This document shows positions 36,390 to 44,396 of a DNA stretch of 64,000 bases, one piece after another. Every line of letters starts with the position of its first letter. The stretch's first letter is position 1. The notes below the pieces were generated by a model. That model made no database searches and was not told the DNA's origin. It was given only the letters and a program-made list of their open reading frames with translations. Made by a program: the position numbers and the translations under genes. Where the stretch lies: assembly GCF_001429725.1 (NCBI RefSeq), contig NZ_LMHV01000034.1, positions 125,534 through 189,533 of the forward strand, read 5' to 3'. The DNA comes from Rhizobium sp. Root708. GTDB taxonomy: Bacteria; Pseudomonadota; Alphaproteobacteria; Rhizobiales; Rhizobiaceae.

Positions 36390-37580
36390 TCAGACAGCGT
36401 TGGCTGCCGCGAACCCGCGCTCGATATCGGCCTTTATGTCGGCGACATCCTCAAGACCGATCTGCAGCCGGATAACCGGCCCTTCCGTCGGCGCCTTTGC
36501 AACGCGACGGTCGTTGAGGCCGACGTGAACGGCAAGGCTTTCGAAACCGCCCCACGACCAGCCGAGACCGAAAATCCGCAGCGCGTCGAGGAAGGCATGC
36601 GCCTTCGGCTTGAAGCGATCGGCGCCGTCGACAGCCAGAACAAAGGAGAAGATACCGCTTGCTCCCTTGAAATCACGCTTCCAAAGCGCATGCGACGGGA
36701 AGCTCGGAAGAGCCGGGTGCAGAACACGCGCAACACCGTCCCTTCCCTCGAGCCACTTCGCGATCGTCAGCGCGCTTTCGTAGTGGCGCTCGAGCCGGAC
36801 GCCCATGGTGCGGAGACCGCGCAGGATCTGGTAAGCGTCATCAGGCGCTCCACAGATACCGAGGGTGATATTTGCCTCGTGGAGCTGCTCCCAGTGCTTC
36901 GCATTTGCCGATACCGTGCCCATCAGGATATCGGAATGCCCGGACGGGTACTTGGTCGCCGCGTGGATGGAGACGTCGACGCCGTAATCCAGCGGACGGA
37001 AATAGACGGGTGTCGCCCAGGTATTGTCCATTGTAACGACAGCGCCGTGCTTGTGGGCGATCGCGGCAATCGCCGGGATGTCCTGCATCTCGAACGTGTT
37101 CGAGCCCGGAGCTTCAGTATGAACCAACCTGGTGTTCGGCTTGATCAGCGCTTCAATCCCGGCTCCGACGGCGGGATCGTAGTAATCGACATCGACACCC
37201 AGGCGCTTGAGCATCGTATCACAAAAGTTTCGTGTCGGGCCGTAGACGGAATCAACGACCAACGCGTGGTCCCCGGCAGACAGAAACGCCAGGAAAGGCA
37301 CGGTGACGGCGGCGAGACCTGATGGCACTAGGATCGTCCCGGCCGATCCCTCCAGCGCATCGATCGCTTCGCACAAGGCATCCGTAGTCGGCGTGCCGCG
37401 CGTGCCATAGGTATATTTCTGCGCCCGCGTCTCCATCGCTCGCGCATTCGGGAACAGAACCGTCGATGCATGCACTACGGGCGGATTAACGAAACCATGG
37501 AATTCGGCGGGATCATTCCCGAGGTGCGAGAGGCGCGTGTTCATACCTGCGTTCTGCAGCAGGCCGTCTCTGTCTTTCAT
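36390..37580 (-). CDS. metC: Cystathionine beta-lyase
   Basis: The 396-residue protein is a PLP-dependent trans-sulfuration enzyme that should split cystathionine to homocysteine, pyruvate and ammonia. The PLP lysine is Lys210 (HAATKYPSGHSD). YTYGTRGTPTTDAL near residue 56 binds the phosphate of the neighbouring subunit's cofactor, and the DNTWATP stretch near residue 185 carries the PLP-ring Asp. The length fits MetC rather than the slightly different MetB or MetZ, but substrate choice among these cannot be proven from sequence. Its 3' end touches the FAD gene. Confidence 0.92.
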   Translation of the reverse strand: MKDRDGLLQNAGMNTRLSHLGNDPAEFHGFVNPPVVHASTVLFPNARAMETRAQKYTYGTRGTPTTDALCEAIDALEGSAGTILVPSGLAAVTVPFLAFLSAGDHALVVDSVYGPTRNFCDTMLKRLGVDVDYYDPAVGAGIEALIKPNTRLVHTEAPGSNTFEMQDIPAIAAIAHKHGAVVTMDNTWATPVYFRPLDYGVDVSIHAATKYPSGHSDILMGTVSANAKHWEQLHEANITLGICGAPDDAYQILRGLRTMGVRLERHYESALTIAKWLEGRDGVARVLHPALPSFPSHALWKRDFKGASGIFSFVLAVDGADRFKPKAHAFLDALRIFGLGWSWGGFESLAVHVGLNDRRVAKAPTEGPVIRLQIGLEDVADIKADIERGFAAANAV

Positions 37581-37949
37581 GTCGGAATTAGCCTTTTAGG
37601 GTAGGAATGAGATAGCAGACATTTGAACCCGTGATGTCGAGTGGTCAACCCTGACCCATCCGGACAAAACACAGCTGCAATGCAAATCTGTGAGATATAT
37701 CAGCTACTTTTCGCGATCTTTTTCAGCATTGCAACGCCCAATCGTTGGTCGTTTGCTTATTTTACGGGCCTGAATTAGCAGTTTGCCGATTTATCACGCA
37801 ATCTTTCAGCGCGACACTTGACCATAGTGACATTTGCGACTGTGATAGAACCACTCGCGCCGGGAGGGTGTCGGGTCGACTGGGGGGTCTGCATGCTTCT
37901 GCCGGCGCTCCCACAAGAAAAGATAAGACAACAGAAAAGGTTGGGAAAA
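37581..37949 (+). promoter_or_regulatory. metC-aapJ intergenic region: candidate aapJ promoter and structured leader
   Basis: This 369-base stretch holds no gene I can support. A candidate sigma70 pair TTGACC (37818-37823) and TGTGAT (37841-37846) has 17-base spacing and points at aapJ. The leader after it has an inverted repeat GCGCCGG (37857-37863) and CCGGCGC (37902-37908), and a competing pair GGGAG/CTCCC. The upstream half is AT-rich and should contain the divergent metC promoter. No clear sigma54 (GG-N10-GC) site was found by eye. Confidence 0.4.
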
Positions 37950-38975
37950 ATGAAGATTAAGCTTCTGTCGGCCGCGATCGGCGCAGCAGTTTTCGCACTT
38001 GGCGCATCATCGGCTTCCGCCACCACTCTCGAAGACGTGAAGGCAAAGGGCTTCGTTCAGTGCGGCGTCAACACCGGCCTGCTCGGCTTCGCTCAGCCTG
38101 ACGCTTCCGGCAACTGGGCCGGTTTCGACGTGGACTTCTGCAAGGCGGTTGCTTCGGCCGTATTCGGCGATCCGACCAAGGTGAAGTACACCCCGACCAA
38201 CGCGAAAGAGCGTTTCACGGCACTGCAGTCCGGTGAAATCGACGTTCTGTCGCGCAACACGACCTGGACGATCAACCGCGACACGGCGCTTGGCTTCAAC
38301 TTCCGTCCGGTCACCTATTACGACGGCCAGGGCTTCATGGTTCGCAAGAGCCTGAACGTGAAGTCGGCGCTTGAGCTCTCCGGCGCGGCGATCTGCGTTC
38401 AGTCCGGCACGACCACCGAACTCAACCTCGCCGACTACTTCAAGGCAAACAACCTCCAGTACAATCCGGTGGTTTTCGAAAAGCTCGAGGAAGTCAACGC
38501 GGCTTACGATTCCGGTCGCTGCGACGTTTACACGACCGACCAGTCGGGTCTCTATTCCCTGCGTCTGACGCTCAAGAACCCCGACGAACACACGATTCTT
38601 CCCGAGATCATTTCCAAGGAGCCGCTCGGCCCGGTCGTTCGCCAGGGCGACGATCAGTGGTTCGATATCATCTCCTGGACGGCCTACGCGCTGGTCAATG
38701 CTGAAGAGTTCGGCATCACCCAGGCCAACGTCGACGAGATGAAAAACTCGCCGAACCCGGACATCAAGCGCTTCCTCGGCACGGAAGCCGACACCAAGAT
38801 CGGTACGGACCTCGGCCTGACGAACGAGTGGGCCTACAACATCATCAAGGGCGTCGGAAACTACAGCGAAGTCTTTGAACGGAACATCGGTCAGGGCAGC
38901 CCGCTGAAGATTGCGCGTGGCCTGAACGCACTCTGGAACAAGGGCGGCATCCAGTACGCTCCTCCGGTTCGCTGA
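37950..38975 (+). CDS. aapJ: General L-amino acid ABC transporter, periplasmic binding protein
   Basis: AapJ binds a broad range of L-amino acids for the Aap transporter, which in rhizobia is important for amino-acid uptake, efflux control and nodule function. The 341-residue protein has a Sec signal peptide (MKIKLLSAAIGAAVFALGAS then SASA). The mature domain shows the type II periplasmic binding fold, with NTGLLGFAQPDASGNWAGFDVDFC at its start (in part). The ATG at 37950 opens the mature family sequence; the longer frame upstream is not supported. A hairpin follows before aapQ. Confidence 0.96.
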   Translation: MKIKLLSAAIGAAVFALGASSASATTLEDVKAKGFVQCGVNTGLLGFAQPDASGNWAGFDVDFCKAVASAVFGDPTKVKYTPTNAKERFTALQSGEIDVLSRNTTWTINRDTALGFNFRPVTYYDGQGFMVRKSLNVKSALELSGAAICVQSGTTTELNLADYFKANNLQYNPVVFEKLEEVNAAYDSGRCDVYTTDQSGLYSLRLTLKNPDEHTILPEIISKEPLGPVVRQGDDQWFDIISWTAYALVNAEEFGITQANVDEMKNSPNPDIKRFLGTEADTKIGTDLGLTNEWAYNIIKGVGNYSEVFERNIGQGSPLKIARGLNALWNKGGIQYAPPVR

Positions 38976-38999
38976 TAAGCAAACCGCAATGCACAGTGT

Positions 39000-39022
39000 G
39001 GGGAGGCGAGAATCGCCTTCCC
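39000..39022 (+). terminator. Hairpin between aapJ and aapQ
   Basis: GGGGAGGCGA-GAA-TCGCCTTCCC is a ten-pair stem (one G-T wobble) with a three-base loop, 24 bases after the aapJ stop and 51 before the aapQ start. Such hairpins after binding-protein genes typically give excess binding-protein mRNA by attenuation or 3' end protection. Confidence 0.65.
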
Positions 39023-39072
39023 ATTACCAAGAAAAAAGCCCAAAAACGGGCATAAAGGGGAATAGGCTCGGC

Positions 39073-40275
39073 ATGACGCAAGAGGCTGTGCACACGACAC
39101 CTTTGCAAGGCACCGGCCGGAATTTCCGGTCGATAATGTACGACCCCAAATATCGGGGCATCTTCTTTCAAATCCTCACCCTCATTGTTCTCGTCGCTGT
39201 CATCTGGTGGATTGCGCACAACACCGTGCAGAACCTCGCCCGCAGCAACACTGCATCGGGTTTCGCCTTCCTGCGTGGACGCGCGGGTTTCGAGATCGGT
39301 CAGTCACTTATCGGCTATTCGAGCGATTCGACCTATGGACGGGCGCTCATTGTCGGCATCCTGAACACGTTGCTCGTCGCCGTCACCGGGATCATTACGG
39401 CGACGATCATCGGGTTTTTCGTCGGTATCGGCCGGCTTTCGCACAACTGGCTCATTGCCAAGCTGTGCACTGTCTACGTCGAAGTCTTCCGTAACATCCC
39501 GCCGCTGCTCGTGATCTTCTTCTGGTATTCGGGCGTGCTTGCGGTTCTGCCGCAGCCGAAGGAATCGCTGCACCTGCCGCTCAACATGTTCCTGAACAAT
39601 CGCGGCCTCGCCTTTCCGAAGCCTATTTTTGAAAGCGGAATGTGGGTCGTCGGCGTTGCGCTGGTCATCGGCATCATCGCATCCGTCGTGACCACTCGGT
39701 GGGCCCATCGCCGCCAGACAGCCACCGGCCAGCAGTTTCACACAATCTGGGTGTCGATCGCGCTGATCGTCGGCCTGCCCGTCCTGGCGTTTCTGTTGAG
39801 CGGCATCCCGCTGACATTCGACGTGCCCGTCGCAGGCAAGTTCAACCTGACTGGCGGTTCCGTCGTCGGGCCGGAATTCATGTCGCTGTTTCTGGCGCTT
39901 TCGTTCTACACGGCGTCGTTCATCGCCGAGATCGTTCGCGGTGGCATCCGCGGCGTACCGAAGGGCCAGTCGGAGGCGGCTGGTGCTCTCGGAATGCATC
40001 CGTCGGGCATTACGCGGCTAGTTGTCGTGCCGCAGGCGCTGCGCATCATCATACCGCCGCTGACCAGCCAGTATCTCAACCTGACGAAGAATTCGTCCCT
40101 GGCGATCGCGATCGGCTTTTCCGATCTGGTCGCCGTGGGCGGCACGATTCTCAATCAGACCGGCCAGGCAATCGAAGTCGTGCTCATCTGGGCGATCGTC
40201 TACCTGACGCTCAGCATTCTGACGTCGATTTTCATGAACTGGTTCAACGCCAAGATGGCTTTGGTGGAGAGATAA
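39073..40275 (+). CDS. aapQ: General L-amino acid ABC transporter, permease AapQ
   Basis: AapQ is one of the two inner-membrane permeases of Aap. The 400-residue protein has about eight hydrophobic segments and the HisM/GlnP-type permease signature near the C-terminus, EAAGALGMHPSGITRLVVVPQALR (in part), which docks on the ATPase. The ATG at 39073 (TQEAVHTTPL) is the best family start; the frame before it is low-complexity leader. It is followed by aapM with one base between the stop and the next ATG. Confidence 0.95.
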   Translation: MTQEAVHTTPLQGTGRNFRSIMYDPKYRGIFFQILTLIVLVAVIWWIAHNTVQNLARSNTASGFAFLRGRAGFEIGQSLIGYSSDSTYGRALIVGILNTLLVAVTGIITATIIGFFVGIGRLSHNWLIAKLCTVYVEVFRNIPPLLVIFFWYSGVLAVLPQPKESLHLPLNMFLNNRGLAFPKPIFESGMWVVGVALVIGIIASVVTTRWAHRRQTATGQQFHTIWVSIALIVGLPVLAFLLSGIPLTFDVPVAGKFNLTGGSVVGPEFMSLFLALSFYTASFIAEIVRGGIRGVPKGQSEAAGALGMHPSGITRLVVVPQALRIIIPPLTSQYLNLTKNSSLAIAIGFSDLVAVGGTILNQTGQAIEVVLIWAIVYLTLSILTSIFMNWFNAKMALVER

Positions 40276-40276
40276 G

Positions 40277-41431
40277 ATGTCGGTATCCAATCAAGCCTTC
40301 GTCAGGTCGACGATCGTACCGCCGGAGCCGGCACCGCTCGGTGAAAAGGGCGCTTTGGCCTGGGTCAAAAAGAACCTCCTCGCCACACCCAAGGATGTCG
40401 TCCTGACCGTTGTGGCGCTTGCCTTGCTCGGATGGGCAGTTCCGCACATCGTCAACTGGCTCTTCATTCAGGCAGTCTGGAGCGGACCCGACAGAACCTT
40501 CTGCGCGACGACTGTCCAAGGCGGTGTACAGCCGGATGGCTGGAGCGGCGCCTGCTGGGCGTTCGTCAACGCGAAGTTCGACCAGTTCATCTTCGGACGC
40601 TATCCCCTGGGCGAACGTTGGCGGCCGACGATCGTCGGCATCCTGTTCGTGATCCTGCTCGTGCCGATGCTGATTCCGAAGATGCCAAGGAAGGGGTTGA
40701 ACGCGCTGCTGCTGTTCGTCGTCCTGCCCTTGCTGTCGTTCTGGCTGCTCTATGGCGGCTTCGGGCTGGAGGTTGTCGAAACCTCCCTCTGGGGCGGACT
40801 GATGGTAACGCTGGTGCTGTCCTTCGTCGGGATTGCCGTATCGCTGCCATTCGGCATCATCCTGGCGCTCGGCAGGCGGTCGCAGATGCCGATCATCCGG
40901 ATGATCTGCGTCGCATTCATCGAGATCGTCCGCGGGATTCCGCTGATCACGGTGCTTTTCATGGCCAGCGTGATGCTGCCGCTCTTCCTGCCGACCGGAT
41001 GGACGGTCGATAAGCTGCTGCGAGCCTTGATCGGCGTTTCCATCTTCGCGTCGGCCTACATGGCTGAAGTCATTCGCGGCGGCCTGCAGGCTATCCCGAA
41101 GGGACAGTTCGAAGGCGCGGATTCACTTGGCCTTGGCTATTGGCAGAAGACGCGCCTTGTCATTTTGCCGCAAGCGATCAAATTGGTTATTCCAGGTATC
41201 GTGAATACGTTCATCGGCATGTTCAAGGACACGTCGCTGGTGTCGATCATCGGCATGTTCGACCTGCTCGGTATCGTGCGATTGAACTTCACCGACTCCA
41301 ACTGGGCGTCGGCGGTAACGCCACTGACGGGGCTGATCTTCGCCGGATTCGTTTTCTGGCTGTTCTGTTTCGGCATGTCGCGCTATTCAGGTTTCATGGA
41401 ACGTTATCTCGATACCGGCCACAAACGATAA
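40277..41431 (+). CDS. aapM: General L-amino acid ABC transporter, permease AapM
   Basis: AapM is the second permease of Aap. The 384-residue protein has about eight membrane segments and the EAA-type loop GADSLGLGYWQKTRLVILPQAIK near residue 276 (in part). The GGAGAGAT ribosome site overlaps the aapQ stop, so the two permeases are made together. It is followed closely by aapP. Confidence 0.95.
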   Translation: MSVSNQAFVRSTIVPPEPAPLGEKGALAWVKKNLLATPKDVVLTVVALALLGWAVPHIVNWLFIQAVWSGPDRTFCATTVQGGVQPDGWSGACWAFVNAKFDQFIFGRYPLGERWRPTIVGILFVILLVPMLIPKMPRKGLNALLLFVVLPLLSFWLLYGGFGLEVVETSLWGGLMVTLVLSFVGIAVSLPFGIILALGRRSQMPIIRMICVAFIEIVRGIPLITVLFMASVMLPLFLPTGWTVDKLLRALIGVSIFASAYMAEVIRGGLQAIPKGQFEGADSLGLGYWQKTRLVILPQAIKLVIPGIVNTFIGMFKDTSLVSIIGMFDLLGIVRLNFTDSNWASAVTPLTGLIFAGFVFWLFCFGMSRYSGFMERYLDTGHKR

Positions 41432-41448
41432 AAATGAGGGAATGGGCA

Positions 41449-42222
41449 ATGGCTGAAGCTCAGCAGAAGAAGATGACCGTCTCGGCTACGGACGTAGCTG
41501 TCGACATCGTCGGCATGAACAAATGGTACGGCGATTTTCACGTACTGCGGGATATCAACCTCAAGGTCATGCGCGGCGAACGCATCGTCATCGCCGGTCC
41601 TTCTGGATCCGGCAAGTCGACGATGATCCGCTGCATCAATCGTCTCGAGGAACACCAGAAGGGCCAGATCGTCGTCGATGGCGTCGAACTGACCAACGAT
41701 CTCAAGAAGATCGATGAAGTGCGCCGCGAAGTCGGCATGGTGTTCCAGCACTTCAACCTGTTTCCGCATCTGACGATCCTGGAGAACTGCACGCTCGCGC
41801 CGATCTGGGTACGCAAGATGCCGAAGAAGCAGGCCGAGGAAGTCGCCATGCATTTCCTCAAGCGCGTCAAGATTCCCGAACAGGCGAACAAGTATCCGGG
41901 CCAGCTGTCCGGCGGCCAGCAGCAGCGCGTGGCAATCGCCCGCTCTCTCTGCATGAACCCGAAGATCATGCTGTTCGACGAGCCGACATCGGCGCTCGAT
42001 CCCGAAATGATCAAGGAAGTGCTCGACACAATGGTCGGCCTTGCGGAAGAAGGCATGACAATGCTCTGCGTGACCCACGAAATGGGCTTTGCCCGCCAGG
42101 TCGCCAATCGCGTCATCTTCATGGACCAGGGGCAGATCGTCGAACAGAACTCGCCGGCCGAATTCTTCGACAATCCGCAGCACGAGCGCACGAAGCTCTT
42201 CCTCAGCCAGATCCTGCACTAG
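41449..42222 (+). CDS. aapP: General L-amino acid ABC transporter, ATP-binding protein AapP
   Basis: AapP is the ATPase of Aap. The 257-residue protein has Walker A GPSGSGKST near residue 51, the Q-loop VFQHFNLFPH near residue 98, the signature LSGGQQQRVAIAR near residue 153, and Walker B LFDEPTSALD near residue 175. The H-loop His lies in VTHEMGFA near residue 208. The ATG at 41449 has GAGGG seven bases upstream. An in-frame ATG 15 bases earlier is less likely. A terminator ends the operon 20 bases after the stop. Confidence 0.97.
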   Translation: MAEAQQKKMTVSATDVAVDIVGMNKWYGDFHVLRDINLKVMRGERIVIAGPSGSGKSTMIRCINRLEEHQKGQIVVDGVELTNDLKKIDEVRREVGMVFQHFNLFPHLTILENCTLAPIWVRKMPKKQAEEVAMHFLKRVKIPEQANKYPGQLSGGQQQRVAIARSLCMNPKIMLFDEPTSALDPEMIKEVLDTMVGLAEEGMTMLCVTHEMGFARQVANRVIFMDQGQIVEQNSPAEFFDNPQHERTKLFLSQILH

Positions 42223-42241
42223 GTTGAGCTGCAAAAAACAT

Positions 42242-42272
42242 AAGCCGCCGGTTCATCGTCGGCGGCTTTTTT
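42242..42272 (+). terminator. Rho-independent terminator of the aapJQMP operon
   Basis: AAGCCGCCG-N9-CGGCGGCTT forms a nine-pair stem followed by TTTT, 20 bases after the aapP stop. Confidence 0.9.
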
Positions 42273-42295
42273 CGTGGTCTTCAACTAAACGCTGC

Positions 42296-42323
42296 AAAAA
42301 GGCGCCACGCCGAGAGGCGCCAT
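42296..42323 (-). terminator. Rho-independent terminator of the PsiF-like gene
   Basis: On the minus strand GGCGCC-N9-GGCGCC forms a hairpin followed by TTTTT. It lies about 20 bases beyond the stop of the minus-strand gene ending at 42342, and faces the aapP terminator. Confidence 0.75.
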
Positions 42324-42341
42324 TTCGAGATCACAGTTGGC

Positions 42342-42776
42342 TCAGCCCTTGAGCTTCGCGTTGCAGAGGCTGTAGTAGCCGCCGCCCTTCTGGATCCACT
42401 TCAAGCCGTTCAGCGTATTTGCGTCCTTGTTGGTGTGATAGGAATCGACGCAGGTGTGCATCCGTCCCTTGCCGGGCGTTTCCTTCGCATATTTCGGCGC
42501 GATCGCTGCTGGGAACGTTACGCCCTTCGGTGCTGCGGTCGTGGGCTTTTCGGGCTCTTCACCGCTGTTCAGCGTAACATCCGGTTCTGCCGTCGCGTCC
42601 GAACCGCACTGGGCCTTGCGGAAATCATTCCATTTCATGTCTTTGGCGGAGCCATCCGCCTGCGCGGATTTGTACTTCGCACTGCATTCTTTCATCGTGA
42701 GCGCTGCGGAGGGGCTTGCGAAGGCAAGTGCGCCCAGAAGGGAAACGGAAGCAAGAATTGTCAACTGCTTGATCAT
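42342..42776 (-). CDS. Secreted Cys-rich repeat protein (PsiF-like)
   Basis: The 144-residue protein has a signal peptide (residues 1-27, ending SAALT). It has two copies of a short module. The first is MKECSAKYKSAQADGSAKDMKWNDFRKAQCG (in part), near residues 28-58, and the second runs MHTCVDSYHTNKD to SLCNAKLKG near residues 107-144. Each module has one Cys near the start and one near the end. The first matches the PsiF repeat of phosphate-starvation proteins. A Pro/Ala/Glu linker joins them. The ATG at 42776 is supported by GGAGGA six bases upstream, while the earlier ATG at 42782 is too close to it. Function is unknown. Confidence 0.82.
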   Translation of the reverse strand: MIKQLTILASVSLLGALAFASPSAALTMKECSAKYKSAQADGSAKDMKWNDFRKAQCGSDATAEPDVTLNSGEEPEKPTTAAPKGVTFPAAIAPKYAKETPGKGRMHTCVDSYHTNKDANTLNGLKWIQKGGGYYSLCNAKLKG

Positions 42777-42998
42777 GATCATTCCTCCAACGCCTCGGTC
42801 AGGCTACTCGACTATCATTCCCGGTATTTTTCTTGTCAACGCGGCATTTTCGCAACCACGGCGGTAAATTGTCTCCAAACCGGCGATCGGGCCGATGTCT
42901 CGGCCAGACGGGCAATGCCCGTAGGTTGTTTGCATGGCTGGCTTCACGGGTGGTACAATCGCGGTGCTGGTTCTTTCCTACATTTTATGGAGGATGAC

Positions 42999-44060
42999 AT
43001 GCATCAACCCGACATGCAGAAAGTGGATGCACTCGTCGGCCGATTGATCGGCGATGTGGGTGCTGCTGTATCAGGCGCACTCGTCGTGCTTGGCGACGAC
43101 GTGGGTCTCTTCAAGGCGATGGCCGACGGCAAGCCGGTCACCTCGACGGAACTCTCCCAGAAGACAGGCATGCGCGAACGCTATCTTCGCGAGTGGCTGT
43201 CGGCGCTCGCCGCCGCCGACTACGTTCACTACGACGAACGCAAGGACCGCTTCTCTCTGACGCCAGAGCAGGCGATGGTGTTTTCCGACGAGGACAGCCC
43301 GGCCTTTTTCACCGGTGCCTTTCAGGTGGTCCAGGCCCTTTGGGCAGACGAGCCCAAGGTCGCCGAGGCGTTTCGGACAGGCAAGGGTCTCGGCTGGCAC
43401 GAACACAGCAACTGCCTGTTCCGCGGCACGGAGCGTTTCTTCCGGACAGGCTACAACAACAACCTGATCGCGGGCTGGATCCCTGCCCTCAATGGCGTGG
43501 AAGCCCGGCTGAAGAGCGGGGCCAAGGTTGCGGATGTCGGCTGCGGGCACGGCGCTTCAACCATCCTGATGGCGCAGGCTTATCCCGCCTCGAAGTTCTA
43601 CGGCTTCGATTACCATATGCCGTCGATCGAGCGCGCGCGAGCAGCCGCCAAGGAAGCGGGTGTCGACGACCGTGTAACATTCCAGCAGGCGTCGGCCTCG
43701 AATTTCCCGGCCGACAGCTACGATCTGATCGCCATGTTCGATTGCCTTCACGACATGGGCGACCCTGTCGGAGCGGGCAAGCATGTGAGGGAATCGCTCT
43801 CGGCGGATGGAACATGGATGATTGTGGAGCCCTTCGCGCACGATTGCCTGAAGGACAATCTCAATCCTGTCGGTCGCGTATATTACGGTGCTTCGACGAT
43901 GATCTGCACTCCCGCATCCATGTCGCAGGAAGTGGGTTTGGCGCTCGGGGCGCAGGCCGGTGAAACGAAGCTCCGTAAGGTTGCTCTCGACGCTGGCTTC
44001 AAGCACTTCCATCGAGCAACGGAAACGCCCTTCAACATGGTTTTCGAAGTGCGCGCTTAG
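42999..44060 (+). CDS. Class I SAM-dependent methyltransferase with winged-helix N-domain
   Basis: The 353-residue protein has an N-terminal winged-helix dimerisation module (about residues 20-80, SELSQKTGMRERYLREWLSAL) like that of O-methyltransferases. The SAM-binding fold follows, with VADVGCGHGAST (motif I) near residue 178 and IAMFDCLHDMGDP near residue 244. The acceptor is unknown. The ATG at 42999 has GGAGG five bases upstream; earlier in-frame starts sit in noncoding leader. Two hairpins follow it before the tRNA. Confidence 0.9.
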   Translation: MHQPDMQKVDALVGRLIGDVGAAVSGALVVLGDDVGLFKAMADGKPVTSTELSQKTGMRERYLREWLSALAAADYVHYDERKDRFSLTPEQAMVFSDEDSPAFFTGAFQVVQALWADEPKVAEAFRTGKGLGWHEHSNCLFRGTERFFRTGYNNNLIAGWIPALNGVEARLKSGAKVADVGCGHGASTILMAQAYPASKFYGFDYHMPSIERARAAAKEAGVDDRVTFQQASASNFPADSYDLIAMFDCLHDMGDPVGAGKHVRESLSADGTWMIVEPFAHDCLKDNLNPVGRVYYGASTMICTPASMSQEVGLALGAQAGETKLRKVALDAGFKHFHRATETPFNMVFEVRA

Positions 44061-44073
44061 CCAGATGGCATCC

Positions 44074-44117
44074 CTGTGCGTCCGCGGCGTGCATATTTCG
44101 TCGCAACGGACGCACAG
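44074..44117 (+). terminator. Long hairpin after the methyltransferase gene
   Basis: CTGTGCGTCCG (44074-44084) and CGGACGCACAG (44107-44117) are perfect 11-base arms. Inside them CGGCG and CGTCG can add five pairs (one G-T), so about 16 pairs form in all. It starts 14 bases after the stop codon. Only a short weak T stretch follows, so termination is likely but not certain. Confidence 0.5.
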
Positions 44118-44179
44118 AGATTTTGTAAATCCTCTTTTATTTTCATCAGGATAACGAGAACGGAAAATTGCGGTTGGGG

Positions 44180-44206
44180 AAAAAATCGCACCATCGCGAT
44201 TTTTCT
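44180..44206 (+). terminator. Terminator-like hairpin upstream of tRNA-Glu
   Basis: AAAAATCGC (44181-44189) pairs with GCGATTTTT (44196-44204) around a six-base loop, flanked by A and T runs. It could stop transcription in either direction and isolates the tRNA promoter from the methyltransferase transcript. Confidence 0.6.
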
Positions 44207-44218
44207 TCGTTTTGCCGC

Positions 44219-44247
44219 TTGCGGGATTCAAAAGGCCTGATTATAAG
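44219..44247 (+). promoter_or_regulatory. Promoter of tRNA-Glu
   Basis: TTGCGG (44219-44224) and TATAAG (44242-44247) have an exact 17-base spacer and end 18 bases before the mature tRNA start. This is the best promoter match near the two Glu tRNA sequences. Confidence 0.6.
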
Positions 44248-44265
44248 GGCGCCACCACGAAGGAA

Positions 44266-44337
44266 GCGCCCTTCGTCTATCGGTTAGGACACCAGATTTT
44301 CATTCTGGGAAGAGGGGTTCGACTCCCCTAGGGCGTG
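44266..44337 (+). tRNA. tRNA-Glu (anticodon UUC)
   Basis: A complete cloverleaf can be drawn. The acceptor stem is GCGCCCT/AGGGCGT (first pair G-U), the D arm GTC/GAC. The anticodon stem CCAGA/TCTGG has loop TTTTCAT, giving anticodon TTC. The T arm is AGGGG-TTCGACT-CCCCT. The discriminator is G, as expected for Glu, and CCA is not encoded. It forms the left border of the exopolysaccharide region. Confidence 0.97.
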
Positions 44338-44396
44338 CCCAGATTTTCGATTGCAGATCACCAGAATTCTGGCGATGAATCGCGTGCAACCCCATG

